Numbered from the stretch's first letter, positions 36,469-45,594 are shown. The stretch: 64,000 nt of DNA from Candidatus Fermentibacterota bacterium (GCA_002748705.1 PDSZ01000023.1:62001-126000); one strand, 5' to 3'. The notes: generated by a model from the letters alone, not told the origin. Numbers and translations are program-made.

Positions 36469-38655
36469 ATGAAATATCTTATTCTTCTGCTTTCTGTTCC
36501 TGCAATACTTCTTGCAGGGGAGATCTATTCACTTATGAACTTCAAACCTGTGTCGGAGGAACAGGCAGAGCTTTTCAGCAGGCTCGGTTTTGATGTGGTA
36601 CAGGTTTACAGAGACGGTTCAGTTGACCTGGTAGCCAATTCCACCGACAGACGGACACTTCTTGAGAACGGTCTTGTTGCTGAAACCAGAATCAGTGACA
36701 TGGAGGGGTTTTACAGGGCCAGGAACGGCTCAACTGATTCAATGGGCGGATTCTATACCTGGAGCGAAATAGATGCCTGGATTGATTCACTGGCTTCTGC
36801 CAATCCGTCCATAACAAGTGTTCAGTCCATAGGTGATACCTACCAGGGCCGTCCCCAGAGGGTTATGAAAATATCTGTTAACAACTCGTTTGACGATGAC
36901 GATCCCTCAATGGCCAACGCATGGTATGACGGTCTTATTCATGCCCGTGAAGGCGGTGCCATGAGAAACATCAGATACTGGATGATGTGGCTCTGCTCCA
37001 ACTACCAGAGGAACGGTTACTGCGGATATCAGGCCACCTGGCTTCTGAATAACCGTGAGATATGGTGTCTGCCCTGCAACAATGTTGACGGATGGGTAAG
37101 GAACGAGGTTACCAATCCATCAGGCGGAGGCATGAGGCGAAAGAACATGAACCTTACTGCAGGAGGAGGGCTGGATAACGGAGGCATCGACCTTAACAGG
37201 AACTGGGCGGTTCACTGGGGAGGTCCAGGTTCAAGCGGAAGTCCCTCCTCTCAGACCTACAGAGGTACCGGCCCCCTGTCGGAACCTGAGTCTTCCAATA
37301 TCGACCAGTTCTGGCAGAATCATCCCCCTGCCCAGATGCACTCCACCCATACATACAGCAATGTGCTCATTTATCCATGGGGCTGGACAGATCAGCCTAC
37401 CACCCATTCAGCAGCCTACACAGCCAGCGGAGAAATGATGGTTCAGTGGGCCACCGGTGAGGAACACTACCCCTCCTGGCAGTTCGGCTACTCTGCAGGC
37501 AACACAAGGGATCACGCCTACGGTCTTTATGGAGCAATGAGCTGGAACCACGAAACCGGAACCTCATATATGGGTTTCTGGCCCTCTCCTTCCGATGTTG
37601 TGTCAATGTCCAGAAGGAATCTTCGCAGCTATCTGGTTTCAGCCTGTCTTGCCGGATGCCCCTACGATCCCCATGAACCCGGTATTCCTGAGGTATCTCC
37701 TATTGGTTCAGTAACACCGCCGTTCACCGTTGACTGGAGCGATGCTTCTTATGCTGATTACTATGTTCTGCAGCGTCTGGACAGCTATCAGGTTCTGCTT
37801 GAAGACAGTGGCGACAGCGGGCCTTTCGACAGAGTCAACTGGAACATGACCACAAACGGACCTCACAGCGGAACCTACTGCTATGTTTCAAACGGTGATG
37901 GAACAATTACCTGGCAGGGATCGGTTACGATTCCTGATGCCGGAGGAGGAAGAATCAGCTTCTGGAGCAAGCAGAACATCGCTCCTCAGAGTTCCCAGGG
38001 GGCATTTTCCTATAGCCCTGACGGCGGAGCAAACTGGTACTGGCTGCAGACATTCGGCAGAAATGACATGACCTGGCGTCACAACATTCACGAGCTTGAC
38101 GAGTTTCAGGGCAAGACCCTTCTGTTCCGCTGGGAAACCAATGTCTCAAGCTCTTCCAGCAAGCTCTACATAGATGACATTAAAATAAATGTCTGGGGAG
38201 CAAACTCCATTCAGGCTGACAACATCTCATCGTCACAGTATTCGGTAACCGGAGTTGCCGACGGCGAGAGATGGTTTCGGGTGTGGGCAGTGGATAACGA
38301 ATTCGGTCCCGGCTGGCCCTCTGAACCTCAGATGGCGCAAATCTCAGGTTCAGCAGTTGAGGACTTCACAGAGGGCATTGAGCCTTCAGTTTCTGTTCTC
38401 GGTCTGATAACCCCTAATCCTGTAACCTGCTCTGCAGTTATTCCAGTTTCTGTTTCTGCCTCTGCAAAGAATGTTTCTCTAAAGGTATTTGACCTTTCAG
38501 GAAGAGCAGTGGCAGATCTGACCAGTCTGTTGGAACCTGGAAGGCAGCAGAACCTTGTATGGAGCGTTGAGAATCTGCCGTCAGGTGTTCACTTCGTCAG
38601 GCTCTCAACCTCTGAAGGTGTAATTAATCAGCGAGTAGTGCTCTCCGGGAGGTAG
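36469..38655 (+). CDS. Secreted M14 zinc carboxypeptidase with C-terminal sorting domain
   Basis: 728 residues from ATG 36469 (GGAGGT upstream and signal peptide MKYLILLLSVPAILLAG). The M14 domain (about 95-420) has zinc ligands His158 and Glu161 in IHAREGG, the third ligand in HSTHTYSN, substrate-binding DLNRNW (241-246) and likely general acid Glu362 in WNHETGTSY. A jellyroll or MAM-like domain follows (about 450-600; ISFWSKQN, LLFRWETN). The C-terminus (about 640-728) is a T9SS-type sorting domain: FDLSGRAVADL and LPSGVHFVRLSTSEG. It likely digests peptides outside the cell or at the surface and is the first gene of the following plus-strand run. Confidence 0.92.
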   Translation: MKYLILLLSVPAILLAGEIYSLMNFKPVSEEQAELFSRLGFDVVQVYRDGSVDLVANSTDRRTLLENGLVAETRISDMEGFYRARNGSTDSMGGFYTWSEIDAWIDSLASANPSITSVQSIGDTYQGRPQRVMKISVNNSFDDDDPSMANAWYDGLIHAREGGAMRNIRYWMMWLCSNYQRNGYCGYQATWLLNNREIWCLPCNNVDGWVRNEVTNPSGGGMRRKNMNLTAGGGLDNGGIDLNRNWAVHWGGPGSSGSPSSQTYRGTGPLSEPESSNIDQFWQNHPPAQMHSTHTYSNVLIYPWGWTDQPTTHSAAYTASGEMMVQWATGEEHYPSWQFGYSAGNTRDHAYGLYGAMSWNHETGTSYMGFWPSPSDVVSMSRRNLRSYLVSACLAGCPYDPHEPGIPEVSPIGSVTPPFTVDWSDASYADYYVLQRLDSYQVLLEDSGDSGPFDRVNWNMTTNGPHSGTYCYVSNGDGTITWQGSVTIPDAGGGRISFWSKQNIAPQSSQGAFSYSPDGGANWYWLQTFGRNDMTWRHNIHELDEFQGKTLLFRWETNVSSSSSKLYIDDIKINVWGANSIQADNISSSQYSVTGVADGERWFRVWAVDNEFGPGWPSEPQMAQISGSAVEDFTEGIEPSVSVLGLITPNPVTCSAVIPVSVSASAKNVSLKVFDLSGRAVADLTSLLEPGRQQNLVWSVENLPSGVHFVRLSTSEGVINQRVVLSGR

Positions 38656-38658
38656 TTC

Positions 38659-39750
38659 TTGAGAGTTGTTATCAGCAACTCTATGATTACATGGGGAGGC
38701 GGTGAGAACTGGAGTCTCACCGCTGCCTCAGGTCTGGCAGAACGGGGACACGAGATTGTTGTTGTATGCCGCCCTGAGAGTGAGCTTGGCAAACGGGCGG
38801 AATCAGCAGGTCTGACTGTTAAAACGGTTCAGCTCAGAGGAGACCTGAACCCCCTGGCAGTTATCAGGCTCTGCTGTTTCTTCAAGGGTTTCAGACCTGA
38901 TGTGATAGTGTGCAATGTTGACAGGGAGGTTCGTTCTCTGGGGATTGCCGCAAGGCTTTCAGGCCGTATTCCTTTCATAAGAAGAAGGGGAAGCGACTAT
39001 GCCTTCAAGAACGCATGGCGTTACAGAGCGTCGTACAGATACCTGGTTGACAGGGTTCTTGTTAACAGCCGGTCAACCTGCAATACAATTCTCTCTGGAA
39101 ATCCCTGGATGCCTGAAAAGAAGCTGCACATGATTTACAACGGTATTCGTGAGTCACAGTTCTTTCCTGACAGAGAGGCAGGTCTCAGGGTTCGAAGAGA
39201 GCTGGGAATGCCTGAAGATGCTTTTGTGGCAGGCATGATGGGATCTTTTCTTCCAAGAAAGGAGCACGGTACACTGATAAGGGCTGCACATAGCGTACCC
39301 TCGCTCTTTCTTCTTCTGTCTGGTCCTGCGCCTGATGAAAGGTTCTTCAAGGAAGTTCGCAGTTCTGTATCTGATATTGCAGAGAGGGTTTTTTTCCCAG
39401 GTCCGGTTACTGATCTGAACGGCTACTACAACGCAATGGATCTGTTTGTTATGCCTTCCTCCAATGAGGGGTTCGGATATGCTGCTGCCGAGGCGATGTG
39501 TTCAGGAATCCCTGCTGCTGTAAGCAACGCCACCAGCCTTCCAGAGGTGGTGGGGGATGCAGGGTTTATCTTCCCTGTAGAAGATTTCAGGGCACTGACT
39601 TCAATACTGAAAAAGTGTATATCAGGTGAAGCGGATCTTGCTGCTCTGGCTTCAGCAGGTCGCAGAAGGGTTTTGGAAAGATTTACGCTGTCAAGAATGC
39701 TTGACGATCTGGAGATTTTTCTGAAGAGGGAGGCAGGGTTTGAAGGTTAA
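38659..39750 (+). CDS. GT4-family glycosyltransferase
   Basis: 363 residues from a TTG start with GGGAGG 7 bases upstream, beginning 3 bases after the carboxypeptidase stop. N-terminal donor motif WGGGENWSLTAASGLAERGH and the C-terminal GT-B signature MPSSNEGFGYAAAEAMCSG with the E-x7-E arrangement, followed by SLPEVVGDAGFIF, place it in GT4. It probably extends a cell-envelope glycan or lipopolysaccharide. Its 3' end overlaps the first zinc-ribbon gene by 11 bases. Confidence 0.88.
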   Translation: MRVVISNSMITWGGGENWSLTAASGLAERGHEIVVVCRPESELGKRAESAGLTVKTVQLRGDLNPLAVIRLCCFFKGFRPDVIVCNVDREVRSLGIAARLSGRIPFIRRRGSDYAFKNAWRYRASYRYLVDRVLVNSRSTCNTILSGNPWMPEKKLHMIYNGIRESQFFPDREAGLRVRRELGMPEDAFVAGMMGSFLPRKEHGTLIRAAHSVPSLFLLLSGPAPDERFFKEVRSSVSDIAERVFFPGPVTDLNGYYNAMDLFVMPSSNEGFGYAAAEAMCSGIPAAVSNATSLPEVVGDAGFIFPVEDFRALTSILKKCISGEADLAALASAGRRRVLERFTLSRMLDDLEIFLKREAGFEG

Positions 39751-40387
39751 GTGCAGACAGTGCGGTGCAGGTCTTGCGGTAACCACTCCGGATGCCTTTT
39801 TAAACTGCCCTTACTGCGGCGCCAGAGGTCTGATAAGCGGTTTTACCGGTCAGAGTTTTTTTCACAGACCGGTACTTTCAAAGGAGGATGCTGAAAGGCT
39901 TTTTCCCCCTGAGTCTATTGCTTCTTCATCCATCTACTGGTTTCCGTACCATCCTGAAACACTGAAGAGATGCTTCACTCAGCCCTATGCTGAAATGGAC
40001 ACTTACTCTCCGCCTTCTGCAGACAGACGCATATGGAACGAGAGCGAGGCTGAAGGAACTGTCATTCCTGTTGACCCTGACCTTGCAGAGGGAGAGGGTG
40101 TTATCTATCATCCATTCAGAGTAATGATAAGAACCGGCTCAGGGCAGGGTATCATCGTTGATGCTGTGAGCGGATCAGTTGCAGGTTCAGAATGGGCTCA
40201 GACATCTTCAAAGGGATTTAATCCGTACAGGGAGGCTTTTGCGGCTTTTACCGCAGGGGTGATTCCTGCTGTTGTTCTTTTCTTCCTGCTGAAGGGGTTC
40301 TCTTTTTTCTGGGCTGCAGCTGCAGGAATGGCAGCCGCTATTATCACGCCATTCCTCTTTGATGTAATCAGGGGCAGGAACCGATGA
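39740..40387 (+). CDS. Zinc-ribbon membrane protein, trio member 1
   Basis: 215 residues, TTG start. The N-terminal ribbon is CRQCG...CPYCG (two CxxC pairs about 18 apart). A middle region contains YHPFRVMIRTGSGQGIIVDA followed by VSGSVAG, which resembles the VDGxSGEV pattern of trio member 2. Two hydrophobic helices lie near the end (AGVIPAVVLFFLLKGF, AAAAGMAAAIITPFLF), followed by a basic tail. I do not recognise a named family; the layout suggests an inner-membrane protein with the ribbon in the cytoplasm. It overlaps the GT4 gene upstream and member 2 downstream by 4 bases. Confidence 0.7.
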   Translation: MKVKCRQCGAGLAVTTPDAFLNCPYCGARGLISGFTGQSFFHRPVLSKEDAERLFPPESIASSSIYWFPYHPETLKRCFTQPYAEMDTYSPPSADRRIWNESEAEGTVIPVDPDLAEGEGVIYHPFRVMIRTGSGQGIIVDAVSGSVAGSEWAQTSSKGFNPYREAFAAFTAGVIPAVVLFFLLKGFSFFWAAAAGMAAAIITPFLFDVIRGRNR

Positions 40388-41421
40388 GTGATGTTCTGAC
40401 CCTCTCCTGTCCCTCCTGCGGCGGACTGCTGGAGGTCAGCGAGGGAAGCACCAACGCTGTATGCTCCCATTGCGATACACCTCTTTTCTTCCATGGAACA
40501 GTGAACAGGTATCTGGTTGACTCAAGAATAGATGCCACCTCTGCTCTCAGATCTGTAAGGCGAAAGCTTGAGCAGTTCTCCGGAAGCGTTTTTTCTTCCT
40601 GCAGGGTTCGCAAGCCATTTCTGGCATATGTTCCTTTCTGGCTCATTTCCAGCAGGGTAGACGGTTATGTGTTTGGTGTGAGACCGGTATTCAAAGAGAA
40701 AAAAGTCAGAACCGCAGGTGATGCGGAAGACGGCTCCGGAGTGACGATAGTCAGAACTATCAAGCAGAGAAAGGGTGTAAGGGCTGAAGAACACCAGATA
40801 AGCAACGGTATAGACATGATAGTCAGCGGTGCAAAGCTTGAGCCGCTGGGAATCCCCTCTCTGGGTCTGCAATCACAGATGGGGCTTTCCGGAATGGCTC
40901 TCGGCAGATCCGGCTCCAGGCTTCCTCTGAGGGTATTTGATTCAGAAAACCTCCCTCCTGATGCCCATGTAGTTGACCCTTCTGTTTCACTCCTGAAGGC
41001 AAGAGAACAGGCTGAAAAGTTTGCCGAGAGGCTCTGTGACGGCGCAGGTGTCGGTCTGGAACAGCGCTGCATGTATCTGGCAGTTACAGGGAGCAGAGAA
41101 AGGCTTGTTCACTATCCTCTCTGGATTGTTGACTACACAGCAGGTGAGAGGCTGTACCGAATAGTGGTGGACGGGTGTTCCGGAGAAGTGCTGAAAGGCT
41201 CATTTCCTGCTGATACCGGTCACTGGAGAAAGGTATGCCGGATTGTGGGAAGCATCTGGGCAGGCCTTGTACCTGTTGTCTCGGTTATTCTGGCAGCAGG
41301 GCTGTTCAGAGTGGGGCCTGTTCTGACTTTCTCCCTGCTTTCTTTATGGGGTCTGGGGGCTGTTTCCATGAGGTTCTTTAAAATTGCCTCGAAAAACTCC
41401 GGAATGGACAGTCATATATGA
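40384..41421 (+). CDS. Zinc-ribbon membrane protein, trio member 2
   Basis: 345 residues. The ribbon is CPSCGG...CSHCD. The body has two related blocks: VPFWLISSRVDGYVFG (about 75-95) and YPLWIVDYTAGERLYRIVVD followed by GCSGEV (about 240-270), so an aromatic-rich strand module appears twice. Two hydrophobic helices lie at the C-terminus (AGLVPVVSVILAAGLF, LTFSLLSLWGLGAVSM). The family is unknown to me. ATGA overlaps on both sides imply fixed-ratio synthesis with members 1 and 3, so a complex is plausible. Confidence 0.7.
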   Translation: MSDVLTLSCPSCGGLLEVSEGSTNAVCSHCDTPLFFHGTVNRYLVDSRIDATSALRSVRRKLEQFSGSVFSSCRVRKPFLAYVPFWLISSRVDGYVFGVRPVFKEKKVRTAGDAEDGSGVTIVRTIKQRKGVRAEEHQISNGIDMIVSGAKLEPLGIPSLGLQSQMGLSGMALGRSGSRLPLRVFDSENLPPDAHVVDPSVSLLKAREQAEKFAERLCDGAGVGLEQRCMYLAVTGSRERLVHYPLWIVDYTAGERLYRIVVDGCSGEVLKGSFPADTGHWRKVCRIVGSIWAGLVPVVSVILAAGLFRVGPVLTFSLLSLWGLGAVSMRFFKIASKNSGMDSHI

Positions 41422-42107
41422 AGGTTATGAGACTGGTCTGCAGCAGCTGCGGTTCTTCTCTCAGAGGGCTGGAATCAGACTGTGTTTTTGTATGCTCAGT
41501 TTGCGGAACCGGATGGGTTACAGGAGAAAACGGCCTTGAACAGGTTGAAGTTGAGCACAGGTCTCAGGCAGATTCCCTGCTTCCTCTTCCCTTCTGGAAG
41601 ATAAGGACGACTGTTCACATACTCAGGAGAACTGTAAGAAATGAGTTTACCGTAAGTATTCTAAGGTATGACAGTCGCTACAGCCCTGATGCAATGCCGG
41701 GCAAGGTAAGGGAAACTCCCAAAAGCTCCGACCGCCGCACGCTGCTTTTTCCTGCCTTTTATCTCAATGGCCTTCCAGGCACCGGCACGATGCTCTCTGA
41801 GAAGATTGACAGTCTGCCTCCGCTGCTTAAACCTGAAGACAGGTTTCCTGTGGTCTGCGGGTGCGCCATAAGCCCTGATGACACAGAATCACTGGCAAGG
41901 TGTGTGGCGGTAGGGCAGGAGACAGATAAGGCTGACTGGCTGGCAGAGATAGAGCTTGTTCTGGCTTCAGTGGAGAAAACTCTGGTTATTCTTCCCTGCA
42001 AAGCCCAGGTTGAGAAGGTGAGCATTGCTGAAACAGGAGTTTCTTTCTTTCGAAGAAACGCTCCTCATTGGAACCGGCTTATGGAGTTCCGAAGCGCTCT
42101 GTCTTGA
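41418..42107 (+). CDS. Zinc-ribbon protein, trio member 3 (soluble)
   Basis: 229 residues. The ribbon is CSSCGS...CSVCG. The body contains LPFWKIRTTVHI and LLFPAFYLNGLPG, reminiscent of the aromatic strand blocks of member 2, and an acidic, helical C-terminal half. No transmembrane segment is seen. It may be the cytoplasmic partner of members 1 and 2. The yebC promoter overlaps its last codons. Confidence 0.68.
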   Translation: MKVMRLVCSSCGSSLRGLESDCVFVCSVCGTGWVTGENGLEQVEVEHRSQADSLLPLPFWKIRTTVHILRRTVRNEFTVSILRYDSRYSPDAMPGKVRETPKSSDRRTLLFPAFYLNGLPGTGTMLSEKIDSLPPLLKPEDRFPVVCGCAISPDDTESLARCVAVGQETDKADWLAEIELVLASVEKTLVILPCKAQVEKVSIAETGVSFFRRNAPHWNRLMEFRSALS

Positions 42108-42132
42108 CCTGAATGAAGTTAATTTCTAAAGT
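42104..42132 (+). promoter_or_regulatory. Promoter of the yebC-ruvCAB-queH operon
   Basis: TTGACC (42104-42109) and TAAAGT (42127-42132) are 17 bases apart, about 38 bases before the yebC ATG and overlapping the end of the third zinc-ribbon gene. Confidence 0.6.
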
Positions 42133-42170
42133 AACACCGTTGGAAAGCACTCATGAAAAAGGAGATATAG

Positions 42171-42896
42171 ATGTCCGGACACAATAAATGGAGCACCATC
42201 AAGCACAAGAAGGGCAAGGCTGATGCTGCAAGAGGTAAGATATTCAGCAGACTTGTTAAGGAAATCTCTGTAGCAGCAAGACAAGGCGGCGGCGATCCTG
42301 AGATGAATCCCAGGCTCAGGGTGGCCATAGATTCCGCCAGAAGCCAGAACATGCCCAACGACAACATAGAGAGGGCTATTAAAAGGGGAACCGGTGAGCT
42401 TGAAGGAGTTTCCTATGAGGAAATGGTTTACGAAGCCTACGGCCCCGGCGGAGTGGCAATTATCGTTGAGGTGCTTACCGACAACAAGAACCGTTCCGCT
42501 GCTGAGATTCGCCACATACTAACCAAAGGCGGCGGCAGTCTGGGCTCAAAGAACAGCGTTGCATACCTGTTCAGCAGGCAGGGACAGATAATAATAGACG
42601 GTTCAGCTCACACAGAGGACGAGGTTCTTGAAGCAGGTCTTGAAGCTGGTCTTGAAGATGTGGAGGCATCTGACGAAACCATCGTTGCCATTACCGGCGC
42701 TGATGAAGTGTTCGAGGTAAAGAAAGCCCTTGAGGCAGCTGGTATAGAAGTGGCTTCTGCTGAAGTAACCAAGGTTCCCTCCAACACCGTGGTTCTTGCA
42801 GGCAAGGAAGCTGAGAAGGCTATGAAGCTTCTGGAAAATCTGGAAGACCACGATGATGTTCAGGCCATTCATTCCAATTTTGATATGGCGGAGTGA
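42171..42896 (+). CDS. yebC: YebC/PmpR-family regulator
   Basis: 241 residues, normal length. The start MSGHNKWSTIKHKKGKAD is diagnostic, and YEAYGPGGVAIIVE and KGGGSLG (about 120) are conserved. The family includes DNA-binding regulators and, for some members, factors relieving ribosome stalling at proline runs. AAAGGAGA lies upstream. It is the classic neighbour of the ruvCAB genes, as here. Confidence 0.96.
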   Translation: MSGHNKWSTIKHKKGKADAARGKIFSRLVKEISVAARQGGGDPEMNPRLRVAIDSARSQNMPNDNIERAIKRGTGELEGVSYEEMVYEAYGPGGVAIIVEVLTDNKNRSAAEIRHILTKGGGSLGSKNSVAYLFSRQGQIIIDGSAHTEDEVLEAGLEAGLEDVEASDETIVAITGADEVFEVKKALEAAGIEVASAEVTKVPSNTVVLAGKEAEKAMKLLENLEDHDDVQAIHSNFDMAE

Positions 42897-43385
42897 TTGG
42901 CTGAAAGGATCATTCTGGGGGTTGATCCAGGGCTTAATATCACCGGCTACGGTGTTATCAGAGCCAGAGACAGTTCAGTCAGTCTTGTTGATGCAGGAAC
43001 AATAAGAACAAGAACTGCAGATCCCCTTACTCCCCGTCTGACAGAATTGTACAGAGGAATTTCCCAGGTTATAGAGACATATTCACCTGAAGTAATGGGT
43101 CTTGAGAAAATCTATTCTCACTACCGGCATCCTACCACTGCTATTATCATGGGTCATGCGAGAGGTGTTCTCTGCCTTGCAGCCGGTCTGGGAGGTATCA
43201 GGGTAGAGTCCCTTCCTGCAAGCCGGGTCAAGAAGGCTGTTACAGGCAACGGCAGAGCAAGCAAGCAGCAGGTGAACGGAATGGTTCGCCGAATATTCGG
43301 TATCAAAAAAGAACTGAAGCCTGTTGATGTAAGTGATGCCATAGCAGTTGCCCTGGCTCTCTACGAGGAGGAAAGGTTTGCTTGA
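42897..43385 (+). CDS. ruvC: Holliday junction resolvase RuvC
   Basis: 162 residues from a TTG directly after the yebC stop, with GGCGGAG upstream. Active-site acidic residues are in GVDPGLNITGYG (first Asp), MGLEKIY (Glu) and the C-terminal DVSDAIAVA. It cleaves Holliday junctions together with RuvAB during recombination repair. The start MAERIILGVDPG matches the family. Confidence 0.95.
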   Translation: MAERIILGVDPGLNITGYGVIRARDSSVSLVDAGTIRTRTADPLTPRLTELYRGISQVIETYSPEVMGLEKIYSHYRHPTTAIIMGHARGVLCLAAGLGGIRVESLPASRVKKAVTGNGRASKQQVNGMVRRIFGIKKELKPVDVSDAIAVALALYEEERFA

Positions 43386-43968
43386 GAGAATATCAGGTAC
43401 AGTTGAATCTGTTGAAGGTTCCAGCATTCACCTGGCAGTGGGGCCTCTTCTCCTCAATCTCCTTGCTCCAGGTTATTTCCTCAGATATGTGAAGCCTGGA
43501 GAGCCTGCGGTTTTTCATCTTCTCTTTCAGATACAGAATGAAGGCAACAGGGGAGTGCCTCTGGCAGTTGCCTTCCCTTCCCTCTCGGACAGGGAGTTTT
43601 TCACCAGATTCATCAGCGTTTCAGGAATTGGCTTGAGAGCAGCTACAAAGGCTATGGTAATTCCCCCTTCAGATCTGGCCTCAGCAATAGCTTCAGGGGA
43701 CATCAAGATTCTTACTTCACTGCCGGGAATAGGTAAATCGCGGGCGAAACAGATCATAGCCAAACTGCAGGACACATTCTCTGAAGGTGATTATGCCCCG
43801 TCAGTAACTGTTGAGCCAGGCAGTGCCGCTGATGCAAGAGCCATACTTGAACAGCTGGGAGTTCCAGCGTCGGAAGCAGCCTCCATGATAACAGCTGCTC
43901 TGGACAGGGCAGGGGAGGACGCAACTCCTTCAGAGCTGGTTCGGGCGGCAATGAAAGCGAGGCAGTAA
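43378..43968 (+). CDS. ruvA: Holliday junction DNA helicase subunit RuvA
   Basis: 196 residues from TTG 43378 (GAGGAGG 6 bases upstream), chosen because LERISGTVESV aligns with the family N-terminus; an open frame to 43348 would add unrelated residues within ruvC. The helix-hairpin-helix motifs appear in ISVSGIGLRAATKAM and LTSLPGIGKSRAKQII. The C-terminal domain (ILEQLGVPASEA) contacts RuvB. The start overlaps ruvC by 8 bases. Confidence 0.93.
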   Translation: MLERISGTVESVEGSSIHLAVGPLLLNLLAPGYFLRYVKPGEPAVFHLLFQIQNEGNRGVPLAVAFPSLSDREFFTRFISVSGIGLRAATKAMVIPPSDLASAIASGDIKILTSLPGIGKSRAKQIIAKLQDTFSEGDYAPSVTVEPGSAADARAILEQLGVPASEAASMITAALDRAGEDATPSELVRAAMKARQ

Positions 43969-43969
43969 C

Positions 43970-44989
43970 ATGGCCCTTGAATCCATTGTAAGGGGAGAAA
44001 GCACTCCTCTGGAGGAGAGGGAGTTCACCTCGCTGAGGCCAGCCACTTTTTCAGAGTACATAGGCCAGCGGCAGGTTATCAGAAATCTCAGGATAGCAGT
44101 ACAGGCAGCCAGGGAGAGAGGGGAACCTCTTGATCACCTCCTCTTTCACGGCCCTCCAGGGCTGGGCAAGACAACCCTTGCCCATGTTATCGCAGCGGAG
44201 ATGGGCGCCAGCATCGTCTGTACATCAGGGCCTGCCCTGGAAAGACCTGCTGATCTTGTGGGCATACTTACGAATCTCACCAGAGGAGATATTCTCTTCA
44301 TTGACGAGATACACAGGCTTCCCAGAATAGTGGAGGAATACATCTATCCTGCAATGGAGGATTTCGAGATTGACATGGTGATAGATCCAGGCCCCCATGC
44401 CAGAACTGTTAAACTGGATCTTGAGCATTTTACAGTGGTGGGAGCAACCACAAGGGCAGGTCTCATTACCGGCCCTCTTCGTGACAGGTTCGGGTTCTCA
44501 ATGCATCTTGAGTTTTATGACCATACCGACCTGACAACCATTGTCACCAGATCAGCAGGAATACTTCAGGCAGGTATCACAGAGAGCGGAGCGCTCTCTA
44601 TTGCAATGCGCTCAAGGGGAACCCCTCGTATAGCCAACAGGCTGCTGAAACGGGTAAGAGATTATGCGCAGGTGATGCGCCGGAATACCATAGATGAGGA
44701 CACATCTGTTGAGGCAATGGATATAAACGGAGTAGACGAGGCAGGCCTGGACAGGCTTGACCGCAGATACCTTTCAGTTATCATTCAGAATTATTCAGGT
44801 GGGCCTGTTGGGGTTTCTGCGCTTGCAGCCACTTTGAATGAGGAGAGGGATACACTGATAGATGTTGTAGAGCCTTTCCTTCTTTCCAGAGGGTTCATCA
44901 GTCGTACAAGCCGCGGCAGAATGGCCTCTTCACTTTCATACAGGCATCTGGGCCTTACCAGAAACGGTCAGGAGGAACTGAACCTGTGA
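43970..44989 (+). CDS. ruvB: Holliday junction DNA helicase motor subunit RuvB
   Basis: 339 residues, full length. Walker A HGPPGLGKTTLAH, Walker B FIDEIHRLP, sensor GATTRAG and the arginine finger region GPLRDRFG are all present, and the winged-helix C-terminus ends QEELNL. ATG lies one base after the ruvA stop with GAGG upstream. Confidence 0.97.
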   Translation: MALESIVRGESTPLEEREFTSLRPATFSEYIGQRQVIRNLRIAVQAARERGEPLDHLLFHGPPGLGKTTLAHVIAAEMGASIVCTSGPALERPADLVGILTNLTRGDILFIDEIHRLPRIVEEYIYPAMEDFEIDMVIDPGPHARTVKLDLEHFTVVGATTRAGLITGPLRDRFGFSMHLEFYDHTDLTTIVTRSAGILQAGITESGALSIAMRSRGTPRIANRLLKRVRDYAQVMRRNTIDEDTSVEAMDINGVDEAGLDRLDRRYLSVIIQNYSGGPVGVSALAATLNEERDTLIDVVEPFLLSRGFISRTSRGRMASSLSYRHLGLTRNGQEELNL

Positions 44990-45537
44990 GCAGAGAGATT
45001 CTTCTTCACATATGCTGCTGCCCCTGTGCCACTGCGGTTCTCGATGAACTTCGTCAGGATGGCTATGAAGTGACCGGTTTCTTTCACAATCCCTCCATAC
45101 ACCCCTGGAAAGAGCTTCAGAGAAGGCTTGATGCTCTGAAGGAATGGGCTTCAGTAAAGGAGCTTCCTGTTATTTACTCCACCGATTACCACCCTGAGAG
45201 CAACTTAAGAATGCTCATGGAGGCAGATAACCGCTGTATGGCCTGTTTTTCAGAACGAATGACTGCTACGGCATTTCAAGCCAGGGCACTTGGAATACAA
45301 TCATTTACCACAACCCTTACCATCTCTCCCTATCAGAATCAGAAAATGATCCTTAAAGCAGGCCTTGCAGCTGAAGAACTCACAGAGGTGAAATACCTTC
45401 ACAGGGATTTCAGCAAACTCTACCGGAAGTCAATTACCCTGTCCAGAGAAGCAGGAATGTATCGACAGCCATACTGCGGATGTATTTTCAGCGAGCGTGA
45501 CAGATACATGAAAATTACCTCCCCAGGGCAGTTGTAG
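44986..45537 (+). CDS. queH: Epoxyqueuosine reductase QueH
   Basis: 183 residues, GTG start overlapping the ruvB stop (GTGA). The metal-site cysteines are in LLHICCCPCA near the start, in NRCMACF (about 84-90) and in YCGCIFSE near the end, as in QueH (DUF208), which reduces epoxyqueuosine to queuosine in tRNA without cobalamin. It is often found with ruvCAB in diverse bacteria. It ends at an unusual inverted repeat. Confidence 0.93.
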   Translation: MSREILLHICCCPCATAVLDELRQDGYEVTGFFHNPSIHPWKELQRRLDALKEWASVKELPVIYSTDYHPESNLRMLMEADNRCMACFSERMTATAFQARALGIQSFTTTLTISPYQNQKMILKAGLAAEELTEVKYLHRDFSKLYRKSITLSREAGMYRQPYCGCIFSERDRYMKITSPGQL

Positions 45538-45542
45538 TTTCC

Positions 45543-45594
45543 ATGCATCGCTGAGTTCACCGGCGTGTGCAACGAGTCCGGTGAAACGATGCAT
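45543..45594. repeat. Long two-step inverted repeat after queH
   Basis: The outer arms ATGCATCG and CGATGCAT and inner arms TTCACCGG and CCGGTGAA are all perfect (16 paired bases, small internal loop of 5 against 1, apical loop of 14). No T-run follows on the plus strand. It may end the ruv operon transcript or be a protein site; it also marks the left edge of the AT-rich accessory spot. The gap 45595-45786 is AT-rich and holds no gene I can support. Confidence 0.55.
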
